64,000 bases of DNA, from NCBI GenBank assembly GCA_963931925.1, contig OZ007569.1, forward strand, positions 46,367,021-46,431,020, read 5' to 3'. Origin of the DNA: Onchidella celtica. Its lineage: Eukaryota; Mollusca; Gastropoda; Systellommatophora; Onchidiidae. Shown one piece after another: positions 19,168 through 31,571 of the stretch (position 1 is its first letter; each line of letters begins with the position of its first letter). The position numbers were made by a program, and so were the translations under genes. The notes below the pieces were generated by a model that had not been told where the DNA came from, did not search any database, and saw nothing but the letters and a program-made list of their open reading frames with translations.

Positions 19168-20557
19168 AGCGGGCCATACACTACACAGTTAAAGAACTGC
19201 ACGCGGCCTGCGGTTGGCCTCTCGACGGCCGGCGGGCAATCCGCCGACGGCCTCCCGGCGACCTTGTACTTTCACTGGAGACGTTCAGTTCAAAATCAGA
19301 ACAAAACGTCTGGCCTGTCGGCGGCCTCCTGAATTCAAGCCAGGCCAGAAATTTAACAGTCGGCCTCCGAGACTAGATACTGGTTGCTCAAAATAAATGT
19401 ATAACAAAGTCAAAATTATGTAAATATGACTTTAGAATCTTCAACAGCATCAAATGTTAGTGCGATTTGATACCAAACATTAAAATGATAATAATAATGA
19501 TAATAATAATAGTAATAATAATAATAATAATGATAATAATAATGATAATATTACCACTACTAGTTCTACTACTACTACTACTTTATTATCCGACGAGATA
19601 AAAAGGTGGAAAAGGAGGTGGGGTGGGGGGGGGGGCTATGCATGTAGTGTGTGTACTAGTAGTCCTACAGAGGAAAAATTTCCATCCAAAACTAGTCAGC
19701 CAGCCAGCAAGGGAAAGAGAGGGGTGAATTTCAATGAGACGATAGAAGATGATTGCATCGTATCTATTTATAGACTGACAAGGGTGAATCAAGAGTCGTA
19801 TTAGAAGTTCATGCTTTGAAACAAACGAATAATCTATTCTGTGCAATTATCATTCAGTCCGTAGATAAACAAAACAACAGGATCACACAGCTTCTTGGCC
19901 AAAAATATAGGAGCAATGGATGTCTTTGGAAGATAAAGTCTAAAGAATACAGCAACAAACAGATGAAAGATCAAGCCTATGCCACTCCGTAGAATTTGCA
20001 AAGTTCATTGATCCTCAATCCGGTCGGGAGACATAATTAAAAAAGTAAATAACTTTCGTATTGCATTCCGAAAGGAGCTCAAGAAAGTGGAAAGTTCAAA
20101 GATTTCTGGCAATGGTGCAAACGAAATATATGTGCCACAACTATGGTATTTTGAAGAACTCATGTTCCTCAGAGACCAAGATATTCCTCAGAGACCAAGA
20201 TTGTCCAACATCGGCTAATCACAGCCAGGAGCTACTGACTCACAGAACGATCTTGTTCTCTTCCGTTTCCTCAACAACAACAACAACAACAAACAAAAAA
20301 ACACAAAAAACTGCTAAGCAAGCTAATTAATGCAACTTCATTTTGAGAAGAAGCTATTTGGATTATGTGCATAGGCCTGTGGCCTGTGAACTTTGTAGTG
20401 TGTGGGTTCAAAGAAGCCGAGCGTGAGGCTGCCTCTCGTCCATGCGCAGGCCATCGGGAGGCCGCCCGGAGGCTGTCTCTCGTCCATCGGAAGGCCGCCG
20501 GGGGGACGCGTACAGTTAAGGCCTCTGGCCTTTGAACTGTGTAGTGTATGGCCCGCT
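19168..20557 (+). mobile_element. PIF/Harbinger DNA transposon 2, in tandem with the first
   Basis: This is 1390 bp, in the same orientation as Harbinger 1. It starts AGCGGGCCATACACTACACA, immediately after the shared TTA (19165-19167), and ends before TTA 20558-20560. Internally it is related to Harbinger 1 but keeps a different part of the MADF gene and a shorter transposase remnant. Tri-nucleotide (ATA)n and (CTA)n repeats lie near 19485-19590. Confidence 0.88.
20033..20218 (+). pseudogene. MADF protein C-terminal fragment of Harbinger 2
   Basis: The frame reads KVNNFRIAFRKELKKVESSK and then GNGANEIYVPQLWYFEELMF, the second half of a MADF/Myb-like domain with the typical YVP-LWYF motif. 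It is separated from an upstream piece (about 19900-20000) by a frameshift. Neither is complete. Confidence 0.65.
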
Positions 20558-20867
20558 TTACCTTTCCGTGCAGGCTGACATTTCCTCGCGCGTCACTGTC
20601 ACACGCATTGCGTAGTTTATTTTTATTTTCTTATTCAACCCTTGGGTTTTTCTCGTGTTCATATTCGCAACGACAACAAGTAAGTCTACACGTTTTCTAT
20701 CCTCGCCAGTGGTGTTTTGTCTGTTGTGTTATATCGCATGTCCTCAGCTGGACGATATACAACAGTTAATATTCAAAGGCTGTATCCGGAGTCCTTCACG
20801 TGAACCTACTGAGTTGTGAAAAAACGAAAAGTGTTTAATACTCTAGTTCCTTCCCGGCCAGCTAACA

Positions 20868-20914
20868 ATGTCTTTGGCTGCTGCAGTGCTGGTTCTGGTA
20901 GTGTTTGTACAATG
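20868..20914 (+). CDS. Copy B exon 1, signal-peptide-like
   Basis: The ATG follows TTCCCGGCCAGCTAACA, itself a plausible splice acceptor. Fifteen codons give MSLAAAVLVLVVFVQ, strongly hydrophobic, and the exon ends in phase 2 before GTGAGT. A possible untranslated exon upstream ends at CGACAACAA before GTAAGT (about 20682). The exon is identical in copy C (36226-36272). Its phase does not match exon 2 as I place it, so one boundary may be wrong. Confidence 0.4.
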
Positions 20915-23900
20915 GTGAGTAAGATCGTCCTTTAAGCTGCTTGTCTTTATTTGTTGTTGTTGTTTATTTGTGTTGTTGTTTTTTTCTTTCACGTGGGAGA
21001 AGGCAGAGTGGGAGTTGTGGAAATATAGTGAAAGAACGAATGGCCTGTTTCGATATTCTTTGTCTCGGGTAATGTGCTCTGTTGTGTTTTGGACTACTTA
21101 AAGTTAAACTTTACACAAGACCCCCCCCCCCATCCCCCTAATGGGCGTTATGGCCTGCTTTATTTTTTGTCCAGTTTCCATTTTGGTATGACCAAAAGAG
21201 ACTGTAAGTCACAAAAACTCACACAATAAGATGTAGTAGATTTCATTCTGTGTCAAAAAATGAGTTTGACCAACATTGAAATGTACGATCTTTTTCGGTA
21301 AAACGACAGTATTATAATTCATTCCAAATAAATTCCAAATATTCACACGAATTGTCTTAAGTCGAGGGACTTTTCTCCCCGACCTTGTTGACACTACTGC
21401 CCTTTGTAGGGCTCTGACCAACGCTGAGACACCCCCGCCCCCAAAAATGAAAACAAAACAAAAAAACTTCAAACTTCCATATAATCTCTCCCCTGTAGGC
21501 ATTGCTCTCGTGTCTATTTTTGGCTGGAGATGTCATCAACAAAGTAGTTAAGAAAATATCTTTCTCAGTTCTCCATACCCACACAATGTACCAAAGAAGT
21601 ACACTTTTGCCGCTCCGAAGTTGTCTATGTTTTGGTTTTTCTATGTTAGATTCAAGTATACTTATGTACCATCTCCTTTTCTCCGACGTTTCAGGGATCA
21701 AGTCTCTAGTAAACTTGTGAACAATCCCGCCATAGAGGAAAACGTTATGTCGTTGTTTCCTGGACTGTTCAAGACAGATGGAGAAGTCGAGACGATCAGG
21801 AAAGCGCAGCAACTTGAAGATCAGTTGGGGATACCTGGCTTTGAGAAATCTAGAAAGAAGGTTGGTATCCTGGTCCGCACTTTACGAATAAAACAAACTC
21901 TTTATATCCAATGTTCTTTGTCCATGCAGTTTCAATGCAGAATCTCCAAATATTCATGCGTTTTTTTTGTAAGACTATACTTCCCAAAGGGGCGATTAAA
22001 TAAGCATTTAGACGTTTGATTTCAATTGTGGGATGGGAAAATTAATGTTTTAGTTTGTTTCACTTGATGTTACTCCACAGAAATTATGGATTTTGTTCTG
22101 TCTTTCCTCGGAAAGTCCGAGGCATCACGGGCGCATGGAAATTTGGAATATTGAGACAAACCAAAACAATAAATGACACAGCTGCGAAACCAAAATTCCA
22201 GCTCATCCTTTGATCAATTTCATATTTTATTTCGTCTTTCCACATATCATCATTTTGAACATTCATAATGTGGCACTACCTATGGATGGCTTGCAAAGCA
22301 TCATGATCAGTATCTCAGTTCCGGTTGATCAATGTGAATGTTAAATAAACCTATCACTAATGAAAGGGACACTACTTGTCATTTCAGAGCGGATTTCCTT
22401 ATCTCTTCGTTAACAGCAACTCCACCCAACAGCCACAACATCAAAATGTGTAATATGTGTTTTCCTTTTTCTTCATCTCTCCTTCTGAATCGTCATTCCT
22501 TATCGTCTTGATCCAATTCTTAGTGGAAAATCAAATGAGATAACATTAACAAAACTTATTGCACGTTAACACTTTACATTTTTTTTTCATCTTTTATTTG
22601 CTTTTTTTTTCCTTTCTTGTTCTTCTTCGTTTTTGTATCCAACACCATCACATTCTTTTGTGCATTCCTTTTTCATCGGTTTAGTTAATATCATCTCCAG
22701 CGAAGTTTAAATTTCGTCTCTGTTCAAAATGTACTGAAGGATGACAATGATACTGGCTAGCCTGCGAAAGCCGGGGTTTGTAACTTGAAGCAGTATGACT
22801 CGATCGTTTGTGTGGGTATAACGGGTTTTGTTTCTTTGAAAATAAAGCAGGACCCGTCGAGCGGACCGTTTAAAATTTATTCCAGTTTTTTAACTTTTAA
22901 GATTGATCAGCGGATCTTCAAATTGCCACTAGCAGTCCACAGTGCATTACTATTCACGTCGGTTCATCCAGCCTAACACATAAATACTTTTACTGGGCCT
23001 TGAGACGAAATTCTCAACCTTGGGGTATGCGGAGACATTTTCGGCTGAGTGTTGTTGGGGGAACAGCGACAATGACAACAATAGCCACATGCACACACAT
23101 AAAATCTACGGCGAGTTTGGTTTCAGATGCAGCGAGACCTTCTCACTATGCACTGTTTTTTTTTACTACCTTGATAAGTGTTGTATTTTCTCGCCCTTCC
23201 TGTGCATATATGAGTGTCAGAGGGAGAGAGAGAAAGAAAGAGAGACAGAGGGAGAGAAAGAACAAATTAAAGGGAAAGGATTGGGTGGGTGAGGTTTAAC
23301 CTGTGCTCAGATTTTGGCAGGGGCCGCAAAGCAAGAAAAACTTGAAAACCTCAGAATCAAAGTAAATAATACATATAAAATACATTCTTAAAATTTCATT
23401 TGAATGAAAAAAATGTAAACTTAATTAAAGGGGCGGGGGGGGGGGAGGGGGAGAATCAGTCTAATTGCGATGCAGCAACTTTTTTTTTATTGCAGTTACA
23501 TCCTTGTTGAATTTACAGTTACCTCCATGATCTGCACACGTTCCCCTTTAAAAGAAAATCTGCCTCCCTGCCCTTGCCGAAGACCTATGAAAACTTTTGT
23601 TTTAAATAAACAGGCAATTTTCTTGGAAAGTTTTCTCAGAATGTTTGTACCGATTACTTGAAATTCTCATGCCAGCACTAGCCTTGAAGAAATTTGCTGC
23701 ATGTGCTTCATCATGTTACAGTTAAATAAAGGTGAACAAAACTGGATATAAATCCCAGAATGTTCAATACAATTACATACGCCAGCACAGAGGAATGCAA
23801 CTTATAACAAGTTGTTTTCCCTCTGTGTATGCTTGTTGTCTCTGCGTGTGGGCGCTTTGGGGGGGGGGGGGGGGTGGGGGGGAGCAGTGAAGATATCATA

Positions 23901-24034
23901 AAAGTCCATGCCCAACGAACTTGAATCAGTTTGATTTAAAACAAAAGCTGATGTAATCTGCAAAACAAAATCAAAACAAAATTATGTCTTGTAATCTTTG
24001 AAAATTTAATCAATGATCGATTATACGTAAATCT

Positions 24035-24190
24035 TTGTTGTCAAGACAATTAGAAACTCTTGACAATTCCAAAGATCCAAAGATCAGAGAAATGGCGGGA
24101 ACAACAACATCAGTATACCTGCACATAGAGCAGCAGAAAGTAGAATGGTTTGGACATCTTTTACGAATGCCGATCTCCCAGTTGGCAAAT
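24035..24190 (+). pseudogene. Degenerate LINE RT fragment, copy B
   Basis: This is the same fragment as at 11595 in copy A and 39861 in copy C, with WFGHLLRMP in frame. Confidence 0.45.
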
Positions 24191-24823
24191 CATGCATACA
24201 ATGTGCGGTTCTTTGGACCAGTGGCGTCAAAGAAGCTCTGGCAACCCACGGCATTATGCCAAAACCGATTTCCCAGCTGGCTGCAGACCGAAAGTTCTTT
24301 CTTCCTGCGACGCTATGGATGGTCCAAGCAGATTGAAAAAACGAAGGAAAGACAATTCCTAAGGCCACTCAAAATGGATTTCTTCCTTACTGCATGGGCG
24401 TCCTGGGTATTTGCCCAAGGTCCCCAAGGGCTCCAGGCATGCAAATTTCTGAGTAATGGCATAGGGGACGAGTAGCAGTTTATTGCTTTATCCATCGGGA
24501 GGGAGGGGCATAATGATGTTAAGATGGCCCTGATTTCCTAGTGTGTCCTACCAAAATGTCAGACGTTTAGAGATAATATTAAATGCAACATATACTTTTT
24601 ACTATCTTTCTCTCATTTGTTTCAAGCCACCAGGGAAGTCGGGAAGACCCAGTGGAGGAAGACCCAATGTCATCTTACACGGCTGCTGCAGATCGTAAGT
24701 GACATTGTCAGCCCTCTTTACGGCTTTTTCACTATTTTCATATTGAATTTCTGTTTTTCTTTCAAACCATACAAAAACTTAATTGATATTTTTAATTTCA
24801 TGCTCAGCGGTGACAGCAATTAT

Positions 24824-26443
24824 ATATATATATGGCCTTTAGCGTCTTTACAGACGGTCTTAGCAGCTAGAATATTCACTTTCACTTTGACTGACAGCTT
24901 CTCTCGTGGCTTATTCTACCAATGTTTGACCCGAGAGTGCGATGGCAGTGATTGCAGGTCAGTCTTTTGGGTTCACTTTGGCGAGTGTTTTCATTCCGCC
25001 TCTGTCGTTTTGTCAGGTATGTTTCTTTTGCCTTGAAGTCTATTGCGAGCGTGCCACTGCGCAATTTTTGTCTCCGTCTGCTTCGATCATTTGCAAGGTT
25101 CTCCTATTCATTGGGGTCGATGTTGAATGCTTTCATCGTGACCTTGCAAGTGTCTTTGAATCGCAGATGTGGCCTACCTCTGGGTCGGTTGCCAGTAGCA
25201 AGTTCCCCGTAGAGAATTTGTCTGGGGATGCGATCATTTTCCATACGGTGGAGATGTCCAAGCCACCGCAGTCTTTTTTTGCCTAGGAGAGCCTGAGTTG
25301 ATGGAATGTTGGCTCGGCTCAGAACTTCGATATTTGAGATCCTGTCTTGCCACTTGATCTTGAGAATTTTGCGTAGGCAGCGCAGGTGGAAGGAGTTGAG
25401 GGATCTTTCATGTTTGGAGTAGGTGGTCCATGTCTCTGAGCCATACAGCAGGGTGCTTAGGACGCAAGTTTGGTACACGAGTACCTTTGTTTTGATGGTC
25501 AGCTTGCTATTGTTCCACACCCTTTTTGAGAGTTTGCCAAAAGCTGTGGCCGCCTTTCCTATTCTGGCATTTATTTCAGTTGTTATGTCTGTGCTACCAC
25601 TGATGGTTGAGCCTAGGTAGCAGAATTTTCCCACTTGCTCCAGAGGAGAGCCATTCAGCATGATTGGGTTGGGGTTTCTCAAGCCTTGTGTCAAAACTAC
25701 AGTTTTTGAGACACTGATCTTTAGCATGAATTTGTCACAGGCTTTGGCAAGGCTATTGATGAGAGCCTGGAGCGTGGTTTCATCGTGGGCCACGATTGCA
25801 GCATCATCTGCGAAGAGGAGCTCTTGTAACATAATATGCTCTGTACGAGATTTTGCTTTTAGTCTGGCAACATTAAAAATGGAGCCGTCCACTCTGGTGT
25901 TAATAAGTACTCCACTTGAACATTGACCAAAGGCATTCTTGAGTAGGGCTGCAAAATATATACCAAATAAGGTAGGAGCAAGAACACATCCCTGCTTCAC
26001 ACCGCTGTTTACAGCAAATGAATTGGATGTGCAGCCCTCAAAGTTGACACATGCCCTCATGTCAGTGTGGAAGGATGCAATAAGTTTTAGCAATGTTGGT
26101 GGACAGCCTATGGATTTAAGGACTGCATACAGGCCAGATCGGCTTACGGTGTCGAAAGCCTTTGTTAGGTCCACAAAGCATGTTATAAGCGGCCTGTTTT
26201 GTTCTTTACATTTTTCTTGGATTTGCCGAAGTGCAAATATCATGTCAATAGTTGATCGTTTGCTTCGAAAGCCACATTGTGTTTCTGGTAAGACTTTTTC
26301 CGCCAGTTGTTGAAGGCGGCAGAGGATGACGCGAGCAAAAGCCTTTCCAGTAATGCTGAGGAGGGATATGCCTCGATAGTTGTTGCAGTCGCCTTTGTCT
26401 CCTTTGTTCTTGTAAAGTGTGACAATTTTGAAGTCTCTCATAT
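24824..26443 (-). mobile_element. RTE-like LINE, 3' half, copy B
   Basis: This is the reverse transcriptase half of the LINE that is more complete in copy C, inserted at the same intron site (GACAGCAATTATA with an AT tail). The minus-strand frame spans the RT core with FVDLTKAFDTVSR and LLFADDAA. It carries a stop at about 25104-25106, where copy C has a Trp codon, removing the C-terminal zinc-finger region. At 26444 the sequence passes into an LTR exactly where the Gmr1-type element interrupts the LINE in copy C. Confidence 0.88.
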
Positions 26444-26995
26444 TGTCACAAATCCCAGACTGGGAGATGTAATAAGTATGACAGGACAACAATCACGAAC
26501 AACAAGTTTAACACTTAACAGAACAACCCATCAGACTCACACATTTATTAAACATAATTATACATATAATAGCGCAATTACATACATTATATTATTGAAA
26601 TGCACTGCCGTACAACGGCCTTATTCTCACACACACTCTCCCTCGGATCCACAATCCGGTAGTTACTCCTAAAGGCACTTCGGCCTCAGCCTCTCCCCTC
26701 AGGGTCTTAATAACACATTAGTAATTTACTGGCACCGCAGTCTCTCAATATCCCCTTCCTATTGTCATACACCTTAGCACTCCCCTAGCACCTCAGCAGG
26801 GCAATAACACATTATTATTTCCATAGCCATCAACATGGCAACAACATAGTATCAGTTCACTAGCCTATCAACATGGCAACAATATAGTATCAGTTCACTA
26901 GCCTATCAACATGGCAACAATATAGTATCTCATTCACTCTCATATCTACGTCCCTGTCCGTGGCCTGACTGCCACGACTTTATGTGCCTCTACTG
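26444..26995 (-). mobile_element. Truncated LTR of the second Gmr1-type family, copy B
   Basis: Starting TGTCACAAATCC, this matches the first 552 bp of the LTR at 42269. It breaks after CTCTACTG, where duplicated host intron (ATATTTTTAATTTCATGCTC) resumes. The left flank CATAT is the original target sequence; copy C has CACAT there. The rest of the element and the 5' half of the LINE are missing, so this is a deletion or recombination product. Confidence 0.9.
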
Positions 26996-27239
26996 ATATT
27001 TTTAATTTCATGCTCAGCGGTGACAGCAAATATACCATAATCATATATCTTAAAATATCAAATCTTAACCTAGAGGGCTCTGTAGGTATGCTTTAGGAAA
27101 TAAATTTCTGAACCATTATCTGAAATCAATAAAAAAAAAAAAAAAAACATATCTTTCAGTTATCTTTACCCTGTCTTTAAATAAGTGAAACTCTTGCAGT
27201 CACTGAAAACTTTCAATGCCCGTGTTTTGCTGTTTGCAG

Positions 27240-27347
27240 GGAGCACAAGTTGGAAAACTTCTCCTGCCTGAAAAATGTTGAGGGCGTAATGGTTGGAATC
27301 GTGGAATTTCCCAATCTTAAACAATATTTTCAGGTGGACACGTGCGA
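27240..27347 (+). CDS. Copy B exon 5 (cystine-knot part 1)
   Basis: It is 108 bp, same limits as copies A and C. It encodes the copy A sequence with Cys in place of one Ser (NFSCLKNVEG). Confidence 0.55.
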
Positions 27348-28027
27348 GTAAGTATGGATAGGTTTTGTGTATTTGTATGTTCTACCACAACAGAGGAAGG
27401 ATTGGGGAGAGATACCTGTAGTCAGCAAAGTGGAATGTGTAGTGACACAAAGTGATAGACCATTCAAAAATTTGTCCATTTTATTTTTCTAAATGATGTT
27501 CTTCTCTTTTTGTTTTTCACAAATTTCATTCCTTCCTCTTGAAATTGTCCATCTCTCTTTCCCTTCCCTCGTCCTTCACATTCCCTTCCGTTGTTGCTCT
27601 TTCGTCCATGCTTGCTCTCCCTCCGAGCTCATTCTTTCTCTTTCACATTCCTCCTTTATTTTCTTTCTTCTGTTCATTCTCTCTTTGTTTTTATTTTTCG
27701 TCCTTTCATCTTTTGCCTTAGCGACTATCCTGTCTGCTCTTCTGTTCTAACCTTCAACATCCTTTTTCCTTTGGCTGCCGACCTCTCTTCGTCTCAGTCT
27801 AGCTTCCTCTTGACTTGCCTTTTCACTATTTCCTCCCAACCTTACTAAATGAATCATGTAGCATTGAATTATAATTAGGTCATTCTAATCAAAGACTTGG
27901 AATAATGTAAAGAGGCTGGCCCATGATAGAGAGGGATGGAAAGTGTTTGTTGGTGGCCTATACCCTGATCCAGGGTGAGAAAGGCAATGATGATGATGAT
28001 TCTAATCAAATACCCATGATCTTGCAG

Positions 28028-28367
28028 AACGGCGCCCAATTGCCAAACCTGTGGTTGTGCACAAGAGAGTCGTCTCCATACAGCTCTAACTTCGAAGGAC
28101 GACAATGTTCAGTTTGAATTGGTATTTGCACCCACTGTTTGCAGATGTTACAATAATTTACTCAGAAGATCTCGGCCTGGGCGCGGACGTCATGAGTGTG
28201 ATGACGCATTTGGAGAGGATGAGCTGGTGGAAGATGATTTAGATGCAATTGTCTCGCAGAGTGAACTTGAGCAAAGGCTTTCAAACTCAATAGGAAACAA
28301 AGTCTTGGACAAGAACGAGGAAGAAGAACATAGGACACATACTCCCTCCGATGATAAAATCTGCTAA
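28028..28367 (+). CDS. Copy B exon 6 (cystine-knot part 2, acidic tail)
   Basis: It is essentially the same protein as copy A exon 6, ending DDKIC and then TAA. In copy B the intron before it has a short insertion (about 27894-28005) ending in a GATGATGATGATG run that copy A lacks. Confidence 0.55.
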
Positions 28368-28604
28368 TCCGGCCCGACAAAATTTACACAAAAAGGATTT
28401 GTTAAAAACTGGTTCAAATGAACCATGCGTGATGAAAATACACAGCTGTATTTTTTTTTTCTGCTTGAAACATAACTCTTCAATGGTAATAAAATTATTT
28501 TCCTTCCAAAACTAACATTTAATGCAGGACATTGTATATCTGGACATTTTGTCACCCTTGATTTTCGATGATAAAATCTGCTAACCCGCGTCTCTGCTAT
28601 GACA

Positions 28605-29285
28605 TCTTCACCCGTGACGCCTATTGTCAATGTCAGTTATATTATCTCACCCCTGTCTCCTGTTACTTATTGTGATATCTTCACCCCTTTTTCCTTTTGA
28701 TTGTAATGATATTGTAAACCCTGTTTCCTATCGTCTCCTATTGTCTCCATTATGCCATATTTATCCTTGTCTCCTCTTGTCTCTTCTAATGATATCTTCA
28801 CCTTTGTCTCCAGTTGTCTATACTGATGACATCTTCATCCTTGTCTCCTGTTGTCTCTACTGATGATATCTTCACCTTTGTCTCCTGTTGTCTCTAATAT
28901 TATATCTTCTCCCCTGTTTCCTATTGTCTTTGCTGTGTATCTTCGCCGATGTTTCTTGTTGTCCCTACTAATGATATCTTCACCCTGGTCTCCTGTTCTC
29001 TATGACTTGATATCTTCTCCCCTGACTCCTGTTGTCTGAGCTAATGACATCATCATCTCCGTTGTCCTTACTAATAAATAATATCTATATCCCTGTCTTC
29101 CCTTGTCTCTACTATAATATCTTCACAACTGTCTCCTGTTGTCGCTGTTATATCTTCACCCCTGTTGCTTGTTGTCTCTGCTATAATACCTTCACAACTG
29201 TCTCCTGTAGTCTATGCTATAATATCTTCAGTCTCTTGTTGTTTCTGCTATAATATCTTCACACCTGTCTCCTGTTGTACACGTT
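28605..29285 (+). repeat. Pyrimidine-rich 36/37-bp degenerate array, copy B
   Basis: It is homologous to 13850-14480, with about one extra unit (TACTGATGATATCTTCACCT) near 28858. Confidence 0.8.
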
Positions 29286-31433
29286 GCAATTCGACTGCAG
29301 GCCGACTGACGACCAACGTAAATCCAAAACTGATCCGGTTTAACTGTACGTGTAATACCCCTTTAAAACGATCAGAGTCTTCAGACCAAACTGAATGAAA
29401 ATTTCAGTATCAACAAACAAAATCTGTTTTATCTCCCTTGTTTACAGCTTTCTTCATTCCTTTCTCATTATTCATTTTGTCTTCCCCTCAAACGTAAATT
29501 CCTATTATATTTTTACATACACTAGCATGCCCACACATTCAGTAGGTTATGGGCATTCTTAATCCCCCCCCCCTCCCCCGCCCCCCGTCCCTCTTCCCCA
29601 AATGCAAATACATATTTTCTTCTCGGTGTCATGTTGAAAATATTCACTATGTCCTATAGCGATACAACCAGAATGTTGTCAGTTTATTCAACAGTTCAAT
29701 TATTTCTGTCCCCTTCACCAAACCTATTCTATTCTAACAATCTTAGGTTTGTCTTGTATTTAGTATCGAAATTTCCCTAAATCTAGTGGGGCTATTTAGG
29801 AATAACTATTGCCTCTGACAGAGTCACGGAAACGCCGTTACATGCGTGGCAAAACCTTATAGGAGGGAGTCTGTTAGTACATGTATTATTCTTCGTGGGA
29901 ATCGTGTAAATTTTTATTAAAACTATATTGATCGTTCATACTATTGCCTATAATATGGAAGCTTATGAGAGCTGCGGTCTGACTCGTAACAATGTCAGCG
30001 GTTAAATGTAATAATGATGAATATACTCCATATGGTAAGTATGGAAGTCGTGCCTTCCAGCGGTAGATTAGGAAGTTGTGATTATTTATTCTCCAGAGGG
30101 GGAAGAACAACACCTCTTTGTCTTTTCGACTTCTTGGATCTTGATTCTTTACTCCTTGGTACTTGACGGTATTTGTTGATCCAGTTTCCGAGTTGTACCT
30201 TGGCCAAAAGGGCGACACGTGGACGTACGGGTTTCCCATCATGGTGGTATGGTGTTGAGCCTATGGTCCAGTCTTCATCAGCGTTGCACTAGAGTGGGGG
30301 GTACAGAGTTCATCTAACTGGGCAGTCAGGCCATAGTAAAGAGGAAGAACCAGTGCCCAGATAGCGCCATACACCCAAAAAGGAGAGGTTTCCTTTATAC
30401 TTTATACTTCATATGTGTGTTTATGCCATTAGCTAGAGATTGAATACTACGATGTCTTTTGCTTATCATGTATTGATTCCCTTGTTTATATTACAACGTA
30501 AATTACCGTGCTATTGTATGATTCGTGTTCCCCGTTATTATTGAATTAAGTAACATTGTGTAGATATGTTAATACAGGTCTCGTTAATTGTAAATTATAG
30601 AAAGTGAGTTTAGTTGGTTTTTTAGTGTGTTGGTGCCGTGCCTATCACGGCTGGTGTCAGAAGAAAGTTGGCGGGAGGAAAAGAGCGCGAATGCTGGAAG
30701 AGTGCCTGAAATTAATCTCAACATAGCAGTAAAGCTAGTCCACAGTAATAAGTCATTCAGTGCATCCATCCTGACTATAATTGAGATAGGATTAAGCACA
30801 GTGTAACAGCTGAGAGAGGGCAGGAAACGTTACACTTGCTGGCAATGTTTTTCATGTTTAGGTAATACTTCGAGAAAAGAACGAAACCCGCAATGTGTGG
30901 ACCAATACCTAGAAAGAAGAAAACAAGACACGAGGACATCTAACTTGAACCTGCTGACCTTAACCTCTCGCGGATCTGGAGATTCAGGGCAATGTGAGAG
31001 GGAAGAACGTGGTTTGAGTTGCAGGGTAGGGATCTCCTGACCTGATCCACATACCAGTGCAAGAGTAAATAAAGGCTTCATCTCTTTACGCGCCCGTCTC
31101 TTCTTTGAACAATTTTTAGAGCCCTGTTCAAAGTATTCCCATGAAGACAACTAAAAACACCAAGAAATGCGTAGACCTACTTTAGTGTAGATCAGATCTA
31201 CTCACTCACTCTCTCTCTCTTCTGGTCTCTCTCCTTCCCTTTCTCTCTGTCTCCTCCAGTCTCTCTGCATCTCTTCTTCTGCCTCTCTCTCTCTCTCTCT
31301 CTCTCTTCCTTCTCCCTTTCTCTCGGTGCATGTGTGTATGGTTCTTTAATGTTACATATTTTTTATATACAAGTACAACAATATTTTTTTAACTTCTCAC
31401 TGACAATTTTACTTTTCTTGTGTTCAACAGTGG
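29286..31433 (+). other. Spacer, copy B
   Basis: It matches 14481-17871 of copy A without the solo LTR. It includes the CACAG empty site at about 30741, the two unrecognised minus-strand frames (29886-30242 and 30830-31150), and a CT-rich tract at about 31200-31325. No gene is recognised. Confidence 0.6.
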
Positions 31434-31571
31434 TGTTTGGGTTCGTATTGTATTGATTTAGTGAACCAGACCATCAGGTACAAGACAATGTTAATTCAAC
31501 ACAACAGACTCCACGTGTAGCCATTTCATAACTTGGATTGAAGATGGAAGATGACTAGTTCGACCTTCTCA
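31434..31571 (-). repeat. 3' LTR of element 2
   Basis: It is 138 bp, TG...CA bounded, and contains the last codons and TAG stop (31555-31557) of the pol frame. A purine-rich tract on the element strand (complement of 31572-31584, TCTCTTCCTCCCT) lies directly inside it. Confidence 0.95.

Larger units (their letters stand above)
20868..28367 (+). pseudogene. Spaetzle/neurotrophin-like cystine-knot gene, copy B
   Basis: Predicted exons are 20868-20914 (MSLAAAVLVLVVFVQ, signal-peptide-like, GTGAGT donor), 21499-21628, 21695-21860, 24627-24694, 27240-27347 and 28028-28367. The last four join in phase and encode propeptide, KSRKK, HGCCRS and the Cys-rich domain as in copy A, with one added Cys in exon 5. 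Exon 2 is one base shorter than in copy C and does not join exon 3 in frame with the donor used there. A LINE/LTR remnant occupies the intron before exon 5. Whether it is expressed is unclear. Spaetzle-type assignment is inference from the Cys pattern. Confidence 0.5.
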
